Source: Niabella drilacis (GTDB lineage: Bacteria > Bacteroidota > Bacteroidia > Chitinophagales > Chitinophagaceae). From it: 64,000 nt of DNA. The translations under genes and the position numbers were made by a program. Position 1 is the first letter of the stretch, and the number at the start of each line of letters is the position of its first letter. Below the pieces are notes generated by a model. The model saw nothing but the letters and a program-made list of their open reading frames with translations, searched no databases and was not told where the DNA came from. Shown here piece by piece: positions 37,572 to 46,266 of the stretch. The stretch lies in the NCBI RefSeq assembly GCF_900101395.1, contig NZ_FMZO01000003.1, forward strand, positions 124,001 through 188,000. Reading direction: 5' to 3'.

Positions 37572-39419
37572 CTACCTTCCAAACATCTTTTCGATCTGGT
37601 CCTGTTTAAACTCCAGGTAGGTGGGGTTGCCATCGGGGGCGGTGTTGAAGGGGTCGCACTGGAACAGGTCGGTTACCAGCTGCCGCACCTCGCGTTCAGT
37701 TAAGCGGGTACCATTCTTTACGGCCCGTTGCCGGGCAAGGGAGCGGATCAGTTTTTCCCGGTTGGAAACACGGATATCGCTGCTGAAATGCTTGTATTGC
37801 TCCAGGGTAAAATCAATCAGGTGCTTTTCATCGGTATCTTCCAGATCGGCCGGAGTGCCCTGCACCACGAAGCTGTTTTTACCAAAAGGCTCAATTTCAT
37901 AACCCAGCATTAACAGGTCGGGCAGCAGCTCGTTCAGCAGCACTGCATCTGCAGGTGAGAGCTCCAGGGTAACGGGGAACATACTTTTTTGGATGGCCAC
38001 CGGCGCGCCTGCTGCGGCCAGTTTCATTTGTGTATACAGTACCCGTTCATGTGCAGCCTGTTGATTAATGAGCAGGAAGCCTGTTGCTGCCGGCATGATA
38101 ATATAAGTATTCAATACCTGGGTAAGCTCGGTATCCCTGTCTATCTCAAACCGGCTTTTCTTATTTTGAATGACCAGGTTTTGCTGTTTTGCTGTTTTTT
38201 CATAATCAAAAAGTGCGTCTTCCTTTGGCAGGGGGGCATAAAACTCCCTCCAGCTTTTTAGTTCCTGGCCCGAAGGCTTTTCTATAAAATGTGCCTGGTG
38301 CTTTTGTGTAAAGCCCTGGTAAAGGGATGAGCCTGATACCTTTTCCTGTTTTTCGTCGGTAAAAGGCTGACTTACAGAAGTGAGCTGCTGAATGGAGGCA
38401 TCCAGGTCAAAGTCGAGGGTAGGTGTAATGCTGAACTGGGCCAGGGCATGCTTTACTGCCGCCTGTACAAAAGCATAAACGATCTTTTCATCCTCAAATT
38501 TGATCTCCTGCTTTGTAGGGTGCACATTCACGTCTACCTGTGTAGGGTCCAGGTCAATAAACAGTACGTACATCGGAAAACTATCGGCAGGCAGCAGTTC
38601 CCGGTAGGCATTCATCACTGCATGATTCAGGTAAGCACTTTTGATGAAGCGGTTGTTGACAAAAAAATACTGGTCGCCCCGGGTTTTCTTGGCCGTTTCC
38701 GGTTTGCCGGTAAAACCGTGGATGTTCATATAATCCGTTTGCTCGGTAACAGAAACCATTTTGGCGTTATAGCTGTTGCCCAGTAACTGTACGATCCGCT
38801 GTTTCAGGCTTCCCGGCTCCAGGTGCATTAACTGCTGGCCGTTGCTGGTGAGGGTAAACAGGATGTCGGGAAATGACATGGTAACCCTTGTAAACTCCTC
38901 CACAATATGCCGCATTTCCGCGGCATTGCTTTTCAGGAAATTCCTTCTGGCCGGCACATTAAAAAACAGGTTCTTCATGGCAATGCTGGTGCCGTTGGGT
39001 GCAGCAACCGGCTCCTGGTTGGTAACCGTGCTGTTGGCAACTTCGATAAATGTGCCCGTTTCGTCCTCTGCCCGTTTGGTTTTCAGTTCTACCTGTGCCA
39101 CTGCGGCTATGGAGGCCAGCGCCTCTCCCCGGAAGCCCATGGTATGAATATGAAAGAGGTCGTCGATATTCCGGATCTTGGAAGTGGCATGCCGTTCAAA
39201 ACACATACGGGCATCCGTTTCGCTCATCCCGCTCCCGTTATCAATAACCTGTAACAGTGTTTTGCCGGCATCGGTTACGATCAGCTGTATGGCTGTAGCC
39301 CCGGCATCCACAGCATTTTCCAGTAATTCCTTTACCGCGCTGGCCGGACGCTGGATGACCTCACCGGCGGCGATCTGGTTAGCAATATTATCAGGTAATA
39401 AAAGGATCTTATCAGGCAC
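37572..39419 (-). CDS. mutL: DNA mismatch repair protein MutL
   Basis: This 615-residue mismatch-repair ATPase has the GHKL motifs ELLENAVDAGAT, DNGSGM and GFRGEALASIAAV in the N-terminal domain, with a C-terminal dimerisation domain from about 440. The start is a GTG at 39419 (read as MPDKILLLPDNIANQIAAGEV), which matches all MutL N-termini. The open frame upstream encodes unrelated residues. A TACCTTTA element lies 22 nt upstream. The endonuclease motifs appear degenerate: NQQAAHE in place of DQHAxxE, and APDGNP in place of CPHGRP. Confidence 0.95.
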   Translation of the reverse strand: MPDKILLLPDNIANQIAAGEVIQRPASAVKELLENAVDAGATAIQLIVTDAGKTLLQVIDNGSGMSETDARMCFERHATSKIRNIDDLFHIHTMGFRGEALASIAAVAQVELKTKRAEDETGTFIEVANSTVTNQEPVAAPNGTSIAMKNLFFNVPARRNFLKSNAAEMRHIVEEFTRVTMSFPDILFTLTSNGQQLMHLEPGSLKQRIVQLLGNSYNAKMVSVTEQTDYMNIHGFTGKPETAKKTRGDQYFFVNNRFIKSAYLNHAVMNAYRELLPADSFPMYVLFIDLDPTQVDVNVHPTKQEIKFEDEKIVYAFVQAAVKHALAQFSITPTLDFDLDASIQQLTSVSQPFTDEKQEKVSGSSLYQGFTQKHQAHFIEKPSGQELKSWREFYAPLPKEDALFDYEKTAKQQNLVIQNKKSRFEIDRDTELTQVLNTYIIMPAATGFLLINQQAAHERVLYTQMKLAAAGAPVAIQKSMFPVTLELSPADAVLLNELLPDLLMLGYEIEPFGKNSFVVQGTPADLEDTDEKHLIDFTLEQYKHFSSDIRVSNREKLIRSLARQRAVKNGTRLTEREVRQLVTDLFQCDPFNTAPDGNPTYLEFKQDQIEKMFGR

Positions 39420-39441
39420 GGTATCTTCTTTTTTGAACCGG

Positions 39442-39449
39442 TAAAGGTA
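39442..39449 (-). promoter_or_regulatory. possible -7 element (TACCTTTA) of mutL
   Basis: Minus-strand TACCTTTA is one base off the TAnnTTTG consensus and lies 22 nt before the GTG start. Confidence 0.3.
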
Positions 39450-39546
39450 CGTTTTACAGCCTATATCTTCCCGGCAGGGAGCAGGAAATTTGGGATATTT
39501 CACCTGCCGGGCCCGTTGCAAATAATGGATCAGTGTGTCAAAAAAA

Positions 39547-40077
39547 TCAGAAAGCGACCGTTTTCCGGAGCAATTTTGACCGGATCTTACCCTTTTTACT
39601 TTCCTGCAAAAGAAACTTGCGGCCATCTGAATAGTAAGAGATCACTTCCTTGTCAGCGGGATTAACGATGAAATACTCCTTAACGCCATTTGCTTCATAA
39701 AGCTGCTTCTTTAATTGCAGGTCATGTTTTTTATTGCCTGATAATACTTCCACCACCAGGTCGGGCGGTCCTTTTACTTTTCCATCCCGGACGATGGAAA
39801 GATTTTCTTTTGCAATAAAAACAATATCCGGCTGCACGGCATTGTTGTGGCCGAGGTACACGTCCACCGGCGAAAAAACACATTCTCCCAAATCGTTTTC
39901 CGAAATATGAACGTTCAGGTGGGTGAATAATGCAGCCAGTATCCGCTGGCGTTCAAAGGTTGGTGCGGGCGACATATAGAGAACATTGTTAATAACCTCC
40001 GCCAGGGTACCTTCCGGGAGCATTTCGTACACTTCCATAGCTGTTCTTGGCGGGGGCTGGTATTTTTTTTGTGCCAT
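39547..40077 (-). CDS. Uma2-family (PD-(D/E)XK) putative endonuclease
   Basis: This 176-residue Uma2 (DUF820) protein has the restriction-like fold, with PDIVFIAKEN, PDLVVEVLSGNKKHDLQLKK and KEYFIVNP as conserved segments. Acidic residues and a Lys are present in the expected order. The cellular role of the family is poorly known. A MITE sits with its end only 5 bp before the ATG, so the native 5' region is gone and expression must come from within or beyond the element, if at all. Confidence 0.87.
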   Translation of the reverse strand: MAQKKYQPPPRTAMEVYEMLPEGTLAEVINNVLYMSPAPTFERQRILAALFTHLNVHISENDLGECVFSPVDVYLGHNNAVQPDIVFIAKENLSIVRDGKVKGPPDLVVEVLSGNKKHDLQLKKQLYEANGVKEYFIVNPADKEVISYYSDGRKFLLQESKKGKIRSKLLRKTVAF

Positions 40078-40079
40078 TG

Positions 40080-40246
40080 TAAGAGCCTGTTTAAATTTTA
40101 TTGATGGAATTTATTATGAAGCTATTTTGGAGCGAAACAAGGAAAATTTTGCAGGCATAGTAGGCCACTATGGCGAAAAATTTAACGCAGTTGCAGCCCA
40201 AAACAGCCATAATAAAGCCATTGAATGAATTTTAAACAGGCTCTAA
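40080..40246. mobile_element. MITE copy 2 (161 bp, TAA target duplication)
   Basis: The element spans 40083-40243 with terminal repeats GAGCCTGTTTAAA and TTTAAACAGGCTC. TAA flanks both sides (40080-40082 and 40244-40246). It has the same length as the copy at 9902-10062 and differs at about three positions. In the internal palindrome the changes keep pairing possible through G-U on the minus-strand RNA. Both copies lie in the same orientation, with the left end next to the start of a minus-strand gene. Confidence 0.87.
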
Positions 40247-40350
40247 GTCCCATACAGCAAGTTACAAAATAATTTCAGAAAGGTTTATGCTCCGGGGGCA
40301 TTTACCGCTTTTTGACCTAAATTCAGCTATTCTTTTAAAACGCTATCGCC

Positions 40351-41094
40351 ATGTTAAAAACGGTCATCAAAACAACAGCATTCCTGCTGGCCTGCTGCTG
40401 TTTGCAGCAGGTTATTGCGCAAAGCAGGTCGTTCTCCGCCGGATCCCCGGCGGCCGGAATCGGTTTTGGAAATTCAGAAAATTACTCGGGCCTGCGCTTC
40501 AATATCCGGGATAAACAGGTGGCCCGCATCAATGGGGTCAGCATTACCGGCATTGCGAAGGCGCAAATAAAAAAAGGACTTAATATAGGATTTATTATAA
40601 CCGACAGCATTTCCTCGGGTATTGCCATAAGTCCTGTTTTTACGGGTGCAACAACCGTAAACGGAGTCGGTATTGGTGGTATTGCCTGTGGTGGTGATGT
40701 TATAAACGGCCTGGGCATTGGCGGCCTGGTGGTTGCTAACAACAAAGCCCGTGGCATTACGCTTGGTATGATTACCATTGCGGATACCATGCAGGGAATA
40801 ACCCTTTCATTATGCGGCACGTTTTCAAAAAACGATGCAGGGCAGGGCAATGTAACAGGGCTCATCACTTCCCTGTATGTAAACCGGTTGTATAGCTTAA
40901 AAGGTCTGTGCATCGGGGCATTTAACAGCATGGAATGCCAGGAAGGAATGGCTGTTGGCGTCTACAATTGCTCAACCGACCTGCGGGGCATCCAGATCGG
41001 TTTGTGGAATGTAGCAAAGAATAAGAAAATGATGAAACAAATGCCATTCATCAATTTCAATTTTAAAAAAAAGCGCTTTATCGCAGGGGCTTAA
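40351..41094 (+). CDS. exported surface repeat protein (LA_2272-like)
   Basis: This 247-residue protein has a signal peptide (to VIAQS). The mature part has imperfect repeats of about 20 residues of the type NG-GIGGI / INGLGIGGLVV / ARGITLGMITI, giving alternating Gly and Ile as in LA_2272-type surface repeat proteins. It ends in a very basic tail (NFNFKKKRFIAGA). The function is unknown. Confidence 0.72.
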   Translation: MLKTVIKTTAFLLACCCLQQVIAQSRSFSAGSPAAGIGFGNSENYSGLRFNIRDKQVARINGVSITGIAKAQIKKGLNIGFIITDSISSGIAISPVFTGATTVNGVGIGGIACGGDVINGLGIGGLVVANNKARGITLGMITIADTMQGITLSLCGTFSKNDAGQGNVTGLITSLYVNRLYSLKGLCIGAFNSMECQEGMAVGVYNCSTDLRGIQIGLWNVAKNKKMMKQMPFINFNFKKKRFIAGA

Positions 41095-41144
41095 ACCGGG
41101 TGGCCGGTATCTAAAAATTAATCCGGTAAAAACGGGCATTCCTG

Positions 41145-41152
41145 TATTTTTG
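41145..41152 (+). promoter_or_regulatory. -7 promoter element (TATTTTTG)
   Basis: TATTTTTG matches the consensus and lies 59 nt before the ATG at 41212. No clear -33 TTTG is seen. Confidence 0.4.
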
Positions 41153-41211
41153 CGGTTCGCAATGTCTCACCTTATTGTGATCTGAAGGCGGAGTAAAAAT
41201 TCAAAAAAATT

Positions 41212-42186
41212 ATGAGTAAGGGACCTGTTTCTCAATTTATTGAACATCATTACAGACACTTTAATGCTGCGGCCCTGATGGATGCTGCCAAAGGCTATGT
41301 AACCCATCTCGAAGAAGGGGGAAAAATGATGATTACCCTTGCCGGGGCCATGAGTACTGCGGAGCTGGGTATTTCGCTGGCGGAAATGATCCGTCAGGAC
41401 AAAGTGCATATCATTTCCTGTACAGGAGCCAACCTGGAAGAAGATGTGATGAACCTGGTGGCCCATTCGCATTATAAACGGGTACCCAACTACCGGGATC
41501 TGACACCCCAGGAGGAGTGGGACCTGCTGGAAAATCATTACAACCGGGTAACCGATACCTGCATCCCCGAAGAGGAAGCATTCCGCCGTTTGCAAAAACA
41601 TCTTGTAAAGCAGTGGAAGGAGGCAGAAGAAAAAGGCGAGCGTTATTTTCCGCATGAGTTCCTGTATAAAACGGTTTTAAGCGGGGAACTGGAGCAATAC
41701 TATGAAATAGATCCAAAGGATAGCTGGATCATCGCCGCCGCAGAGAAGAATATCCCGATCGTGGTCCCGGGCTGGGAAGACAGCACCACCGGGAATATCT
41801 TTGCCAGTTACGTGATAAAAGGGGAACTGAAGGCCAGCACGGTAAAAAGCGGTATTGAATATATGACCTGGCTGGCTGATTGGTACCGCCATAACAGCGG
41901 TGGCAAGGGGGTTGGGTTCTTCCAGATCGCTGGTGGTATCGCCGGTGATTTCCCGATCTGTGTAGTGCCTATGATGTACCAGGACCTGGAGTGGCATGAT
42001 GTTCCGTTCTGGAGTTATTTTTGCCAGATCAGTGACAGTACAACCTCGTATGGCTCTTATTCCGGTGCGGTACCTAATGAAAAGATCACCTGGGGTAAAC
42101 TGGATATCCATACGCCCAAATTTATTATTGAAAGCGATGCCACGATTGTGGCGCCGCTGGTATTTGCCTGGATCCTGGGCTGGTAG
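41212..42186 (+). CDS. deoxyhypusine synthase family protein
   Basis: This 324-residue NAD-dependent enzyme uses spermidine as aminobutyl donor in its family. Conserved segments are HYRHFNAAALMDAA, MITLAGAMSTAELG, ISCTGANLEEDV and GSYSGAVPNEKITWGKL, the last holding the probable catalytic Lys. Bacteria lack eIF5A, and characterised bacterial homologues make homospermidine or related polyamines, so protein hypusination should not be assumed. A good terminator follows. Confidence 0.9.
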   Translation: MSKGPVSQFIEHHYRHFNAAALMDAAKGYVTHLEEGGKMMITLAGAMSTAELGISLAEMIRQDKVHIISCTGANLEEDVMNLVAHSHYKRVPNYRDLTPQEEWDLLENHYNRVTDTCIPEEEAFRRLQKHLVKQWKEAEEKGERYFPHEFLYKTVLSGELEQYYEIDPKDSWIIAAAEKNIPIVVPGWEDSTTGNIFASYVIKGELKASTVKSGIEYMTWLADWYRHNSGGKGVGFFQIAGGIAGDFPICVVPMMYQDLEWHDVPFWSYFCQISDSTTSYGSYSGAVPNEKITWGKLDIHTPKFIIESDATIVAPLVFAWILGW

Positions 42187-42206
42187 TATTATTAATACGT
42201 TATACG

Positions 42207-42232
42207 AAAAGGGCCCTCAGCGGCCCTTTTTT
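42207..42232 (+). terminator. intrinsic terminator after the deoxyhypusine synthase-like gene
   Basis: A 9-bp stem (AAAAGGGCC with GGCCCTTTT) has a 6-nt loop and six T's in all. Confidence 0.88.
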
Positions 42233-42357
42233 AATGTCTGCAAATGAAAGAAAGCGGCTCAAAAACCATATTCACAAGCTTCTGGATCTGTGAATATCCG
42301 GGATCGCTTGAACCGGATATCAGGAGCATTTTTGAGACCGCTTTTTCATGAAACGAA

Positions 42358-42900
42358 CTACTGTTTTGCAGTAAAGCTGGCGGAAGCGCCCGCAGAAGCA
42401 ACGACCAGTACGCTGGATGTGAGCTGGTTCACCACCCATGTTACCGTATTGGATGACGCGCCTTGAATCATAAGATTGCCCGAAGCATCTACCTGCAACA
42501 GGTTGCAATAGGCCTGTATGAATGTATTGAACGCCACCAAACCGCCTGCATAAGCGTTAACAACGGCCTGTAAATTAGCAGCCGCTGTACCATTTACCTG
42601 GTAGCTTACGGAGATATTGGAGATGGTAATATTGCTGCCATCATAGCTCCATTTACCGGTAATAGCGGCTCCAACACTGCTGTTGCTTCCGGCCCCGGAT
42701 ACTGCACTATTGAGGTTCAGGCTGAAATCGTGGTTTGCGGTAAACACAGCCACCGGTTTTTGATCATTGGTGGCCGCTGTTGTGTTGGTCTGTTGCCAGG
42801 AGTTTGCGGTAAGCTTTTCTTCACCGGAAGATCCCGAATCATCATTTTTACTGCACGCAAAGAGGAATACCGCCATAAATGCGGGTAAAAGAAATTTCAT
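42358..42900 (-). CDS. small lipoprotein of unknown function
   Basis: This 180-residue lipoprotein has its lipobox Cys at about 16 (AVFLFACSKND). The mature part is rich in Asn, Ser, Thr and Ala and has a central segment KWSYDGSNITISNISVSYQV, suggesting a small beta-sandwich or lipocalin-like fold of the kind often annotated as lipocalin family in Bacteroidota. No precise family can be given. Confidence 0.75.
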   Translation of the reverse strand: MKFLLPAFMAVFLFACSKNDDSGSSGEEKLTANSWQQTNTTAATNDQKPVAVFTANHDFSLNLNSAVSGAGSNSSVGAAITGKWSYDGSNITISNISVSYQVNGTAAANLQAVVNAYAGGLVAFNTFIQAYCNLLQVDASGNLMIQGASSNTVTWVVNQLTSSVLVVASAGASASFTAKQ

Positions 42901-42971
42901 AGAACGAGGTTTAAATAGATAATAAGGCTACAAGATCGGAGCCCTTTATGAAAAAAAAATGAAGCACAAAA

Positions 42972-43004
42972 AAGCCTATAAGGTTGGTAAACCCTTATAG
43001 GCTT
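42972..43004 (-). terminator. intrinsic terminator of the MFS transporter gene
   Basis: A 12-bp perfect stem (AAGCCTATAAGG with CCTTATAGGCTT) is followed on the minus strand by TTTTTT. It lies about 20 bp after the transporter's stop. Confidence 0.88.
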
Positions 43005-43023
43005 GCAGACCTTTCCGGCCTGA

Positions 43024-44313
43024 TTATCTTTTCAGTCTGCCCAGGCCAACCTTGTGACCGCTTATAGCAAAGTATAAGATGTAAAGGTAGCAGGGCATTA
43101 CTAAAATAAAGTAGGAAAGCTGGAAATTGATTTGCAGGTGATCCTTTAAAAAGCCATAGAGGATGGGCAGGATGGCTCCCCCGGCAATACCCATGATCAT
43201 AATGGCAGAGCCGATCTTGGTAAACTTGCCCAGGTGGCTGATACCCAATGGGAAGATGGCCGGCCACATTAATGAATTGGCCAGGCCCAGCAGGGCAATA
43301 AAGATCACAGATGTGTAACCGGAGCTGAAATAAGCGATCACGGAGAACACTATACCCAGGATAGCGCAGATCCTCAGGGCCGCCTGCTGTGAAAGTATTT
43401 TAGGAATAGTAAAAATGCCCACTATATAGCCCACCAGCATTCCGCCCAGTGTTAAGGAGGTAAAATACTTGGCCTGATCAGCATGGATACCAAGCTCCTT
43501 TCCATATATCCCGATAATATCGCCTGCCATTACCTCTGCACCCACATATACAAAAATACAAAGCGCTCCCAGGAAAAGATGCGGAAACTGAAAGATGCTT
43601 TTATGTTGAACCACTTCTCCACTGGCCTCGTCTACAACATCTTCTTCGGGGTTTACTTCCGGCAGGTGTAAAAATTTGATCAATACGGCAAACAGGATAA
43701 ATACAATGGCCAAAACAATATATGGCGTATTTACCCGGCCCAGTACATCATTCAAAAGTTGCTCTTTTTCAACACCGGTAGCAGCCGTGATCTTGGCTTC
43801 TGTTTCTGCTGCATTTTTTAAGAACACAGCACCCATGATAAAAGGCACGATCATACCCGCAAACTTGTTGCAGATACCGGCCATGCTGATCCTTTTGGCC
43901 GCACTTTCAATGGGCCCGATAATAGAAAGATAAGGATTGGAGGCCGTTTGCAACAACGCTAATGCAGCACCCTGAACAAAAATGCCGGTAAGAAACAGCT
44001 CAAACGATCTGGATTTTGCAGCAGGAATGAAAATTAAAGAACCAAGGGCCAGTACAACCAGTCCCAGCACTAATCCATTTTTAAAGCCGGTCTTTTTCAG
44101 GATCCAGGAAGAAGGAAGCGCTAGCACAAAGTAGGCCATATAAGAGGAAAAGGTTACCAGGAATGCCTGGATGTCTGACAGGCCAAAAGACAGTTTAAAA
44201 AAAGGAATAAGTGTACCGTTTGCCCATGTTACAAATCCGAAAATAAAAAAAAGCCCGCAGATCGTAGCCAATGGAAGCAAGATGTTTTGGGAATTGGAAT
44301 TGGTTCCTGCCAT
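43024..44313 (-). CDS. FucP/GlcP-type sugar:proton symporter (MFS)
   Basis: This 429-residue transporter has 12 predicted helices. Hallmarks of the FHS (fucose-galactose-glucose:H+ symporter) group are FFIFGFVTWANGTLIPFFK in helix 1, LQTASNPYLSIIGP in helix 4, and SLMWPAIFPLGISHLG in the C-terminal half. The start at 44313 (MAGTNSNSQ) is preferred, because the longer frame adds a non-homologous stretch. With a GH29 fucosidase 10 kb away in the same PUL region, L-fucose is the most likely substrate (inference). Confidence 0.9.
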   Translation of the reverse strand: MAGTNSNSQNILLPLATICGLFFIFGFVTWANGTLIPFFKLSFGLSDIQAFLVTFSSYMAYFVLALPSSWILKKTGFKNGLVLGLVVLALGSLIFIPAAKSRSFELFLTGIFVQGAALALLQTASNPYLSIIGPIESAAKRISMAGICNKFAGMIVPFIMGAVFLKNAAETEAKITAATGVEKEQLLNDVLGRVNTPYIVLAIVFILFAVLIKFLHLPEVNPEEDVVDEASGEVVQHKSIFQFPHLFLGALCIFVYVGAEVMAGDIIGIYGKELGIHADQAKYFTSLTLGGMLVGYIVGIFTIPKILSQQAALRICAILGIVFSVIAYFSSGYTSVIFIALLGLANSLMWPAIFPLGISHLGKFTKIGSAIMIMGIAGGAILPILYGFLKDHLQINFQLSYFILVMPCYLYILYFAISGHKVGLGRLKR

Positions 44314-44401
44314 TACAAATCGTTTAAAATGAATTAATAGCTCTAAAAATAGGGAAATTATTGCAGCTAAATGCAATTGCTGCAACCGATTGCGCATAAA
44401 A

Positions 44402-44428
44402 AAAGCATGAATGAACGATTCATGCTTT
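44402..44428 (-). terminator. intrinsic terminator of the DUF6580-like gene
   Basis: An 11-bp stem (AAAGCATGAAT with ATTCATGCTTT) has a 5-nt loop and a run of seven T's on the minus strand, 20 bp after the stop. Confidence 0.85.
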
Positions 44429-44448
44429 CATACTTTAGATTTTATATA

Positions 44449-45024
44449 TCAGGCTTTTGAATACCGGAGAGAAGGAAGGCTTTTTTGAGCCAGCGCATAC
44501 AGACCAAACAAAACCGCACTGTAAAACAGGTCACCGCCAAAAGCACCCAGGAAGAGCTGATTGCTGAACTGGTTGTAAAAAGGCAGGGCTCTTAAATAAG
44601 TCATGCCGAGGGTAAGACCCGGTTCGTGCTCAATGCTTCCGGGGATGCCGCTGGCTATCCAGACACCAAAGTTGGAAATGATCCAGAAAATGGCAGAGCC
44701 GGTAAGCGAATAACCCAGTACCCGGAGGGCCTTTGGTTGCCGGAGTGTGGTGCCCAGGGCTGTTACCAGGAGCATGCCTCCGTAAACAAAGAACTGGCTG
44801 ATACCATAAAAACCTCTTGAGCCCATAAGGCTGATCACGATATCCGAAAGCAGGTAAGCGAAGAGCGGCATTATATAGGCCATCCATTTTTTATCGAATG
44901 TTGCACCGCTGAACAGCGCCATGGCTACTAAGGGAGTAAAGTTATAAGGATGAGGAAGAATGCGGCTTAACGCGGCAATCAATATCATCAGGGTAATGAC
45001 CCAGAACCTGTTCGTTGTTTTCAT
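44449..45024 (-). CDS. DUF6580-like integral membrane protein
   Basis: This 191-residue protein has about six hydrophobic helices and a conserved N-terminal segment (LSRILPHPYNFTPLVAMALFSGATF), typical of a Bacteroidota family annotated as putative transport protein. The fold resembles small substrate-binding components of ECF importers, but no energy-coupling genes are near. It lies between the fucose-type transporter and the AraC regulator, all on the minus strand, but has its own terminator. Confidence 0.78.
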   Translation of the reverse strand: MKTTNRFWVITLMILIAALSRILPHPYNFTPLVAMALFSGATFDKKWMAYIMPLFAYLLSDIVISLMGSRGFYGISQFFVYGGMLLVTALGTTLRQPKALRVLGYSLTGSAIFWIISNFGVWIASGIPGSIEHEPGLTLGMTYLRALPFYNQFSNQLFLGAFGGDLFYSAVLFGLYALAQKSLPSLRYSKA

Positions 45025-45150
45025 GATCCGAAATAGAGTTTTTTATATGTTGTAAAAGTAAACAACTTTTGGGAAATGCTTCAAAAACCTGTTTTTGAGG
45101 CCGGGCCTCACCGGGAAGCCCGGTAATTGCCGGCACAGCGCAGGTTCTGG

Positions 45151-46068
45151 CTACCCGAGTTTAGGATTGTCTGCATCTTTCCATTTTTGAAGCCGGTATT
45201 GCTGGGGCGATATGGCCATGTACTTTTTAAACATGCGGGAAAAATAATAGGGATCATCCATGCCTACATGCCGGGCTACATCTTTTATCTTGATGGAATT
45301 GTTCAGCAGCAGCAGGCAGGAGTGCCGGATCTTTTGCTGTATGAAATAGTCCAGCGGGGCAATGCCCGTAGCCTTCCGGAACTGCTGCGAAAAATAAGAT
45401 ACGGAAATGCCCTGGGCGGCCGCCATTTCAGGAATGGTCAGCCGGCTGGCAATATGTTGCCGCATATGCGTCTTAACCGCATCCAGGAACAGGCTGGTTT
45501 GGGAAACGGGTTTTTGCTCCCACTGGTCTGCAAACAAAAAAGAAGCGACAAACTTATATAAGCAAAAATTTGCATTGAAAAGTGTTTCATTGGTCACCCC
45601 CCGTTCCAGGCAGTTGTACATCATCTCCCAGGTTGTTATACCCCTGTCATTAAAAGCAATGGGGCGTGGGCCACGGTCGGTGGTAATGCCCAGCGACTGG
45701 TTCATATCCTCGATTTCTTTCCCGGTATAGTGCACCCAGTAAATGGTCCAGGGCTCTTCAATATCCGCCCCGTAGCGGATGTATTTTGCCGTGGCCGGGA
45801 TAATGGCGTATTCATTGGCGCGGATTTCGAAATGGTGTTTGTCAATTGTATACCAGCCCTTCCCTTTCAGGCAATAGAACAGGATATTGTCATGACATCC
45901 ATTTCTGCGTTCGCGGTAATGATAAAATGCTTTGGGAAAATAACCGATCTGGGTAATATAGAGTTGTTGTAAAAACGGGTTTTCCTGCAGCGTTTTTTGT
46001 AGGGATTGCTGGGGGATCTCAAGCATTTTTTCGCCTACAAATCCATCTCTTCGTTTAAAGGTTGACAT
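45151..46068 (-). CDS. AraC-family regulator of the PUL
   Basis: This 305-residue regulator has an N-terminal cupin-type sugar-sensing domain (about 30-170; KGKGWYTIDKHHFEIRANEYAIIPA). The C-terminal AraC HTH domain (about 200-300) contains LTIPEMAAAQGISVSYFSQQFRK and IKDVARHVGMDDPYYFSRMFKKYMAISPQQYR. It is divergent from susC with a 270-bp shared control region containing three related TCCAT repeats. It probably senses the mono- or oligosaccharide released by the locus and activates susC. Confidence 0.9.
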   Translation of the reverse strand: MSTFKRRDGFVGEKMLEIPQQSLQKTLQENPFLQQLYITQIGYFPKAFYHYRERRNGCHDNILFYCLKGKGWYTIDKHHFEIRANEYAIIPATAKYIRYGADIEEPWTIYWVHYTGKEIEDMNQSLGITTDRGPRPIAFNDRGITTWEMMYNCLERGVTNETLFNANFCLYKFVASFLFADQWEQKPVSQTSLFLDAVKTHMRQHIASRLTIPEMAAAQGISVSYFSQQFRKATGIAPLDYFIQQKIRHSCLLLLNNSIKIKDVARHVGMDDPYYFSRMFKKYMAISPQQYRLQKWKDADNPKLG

Positions 46069-46083
46069 AGGGAAAGAGTATTT

Positions 46084-46250
46084 AATTGTCCATTAAATTT
46101 GGTGAATAGTCCATCTTGTTTTTGGTTTAAGATATGTTAAAGTTAAGTGAAAGTGGAATAATTCAATAAAAAGTAGCGCATATCGCGGCCGCTTTTTGAA
46201 AACGTTTATTGATTGATCTGCTTCAATAATATATCGAATAATCCATTAAA
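46084..46250. promoter_or_regulatory. three TCCAT repeats, candidate AraC-type operators
   Basis: AATTGTCCATTAA (46084-46096), AATAGTCCATCTT (46105-46117) and AATAATCCATTAA (46237-46249) share the core AAT-nn-TCCATnnn. The first two start 21 bp apart, two helical turns, which is usual for AraC-family half-sites. The third lies just upstream of the predicted susC promoter. Confidence 0.5.
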
Positions 46251-46266
46251 GAAATAGTTTCTCCTA

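Noticed and set aside
39986..40228. Plus-strand frame through the MITE (also at 9832-10047)
   Set aside because: The frame is open in both copies but starts in different flanking DNA. Two of the three differences change the amino acid, and the product resembles no transposase. I treat it as chance.
45110..45124. ACCGGG-AAG-CCCGGT hairpin after the PUL regulator as terminator
   Set aside because: The stem is only 6 bp with no T-run on the minus strand, so termination here is not supported.
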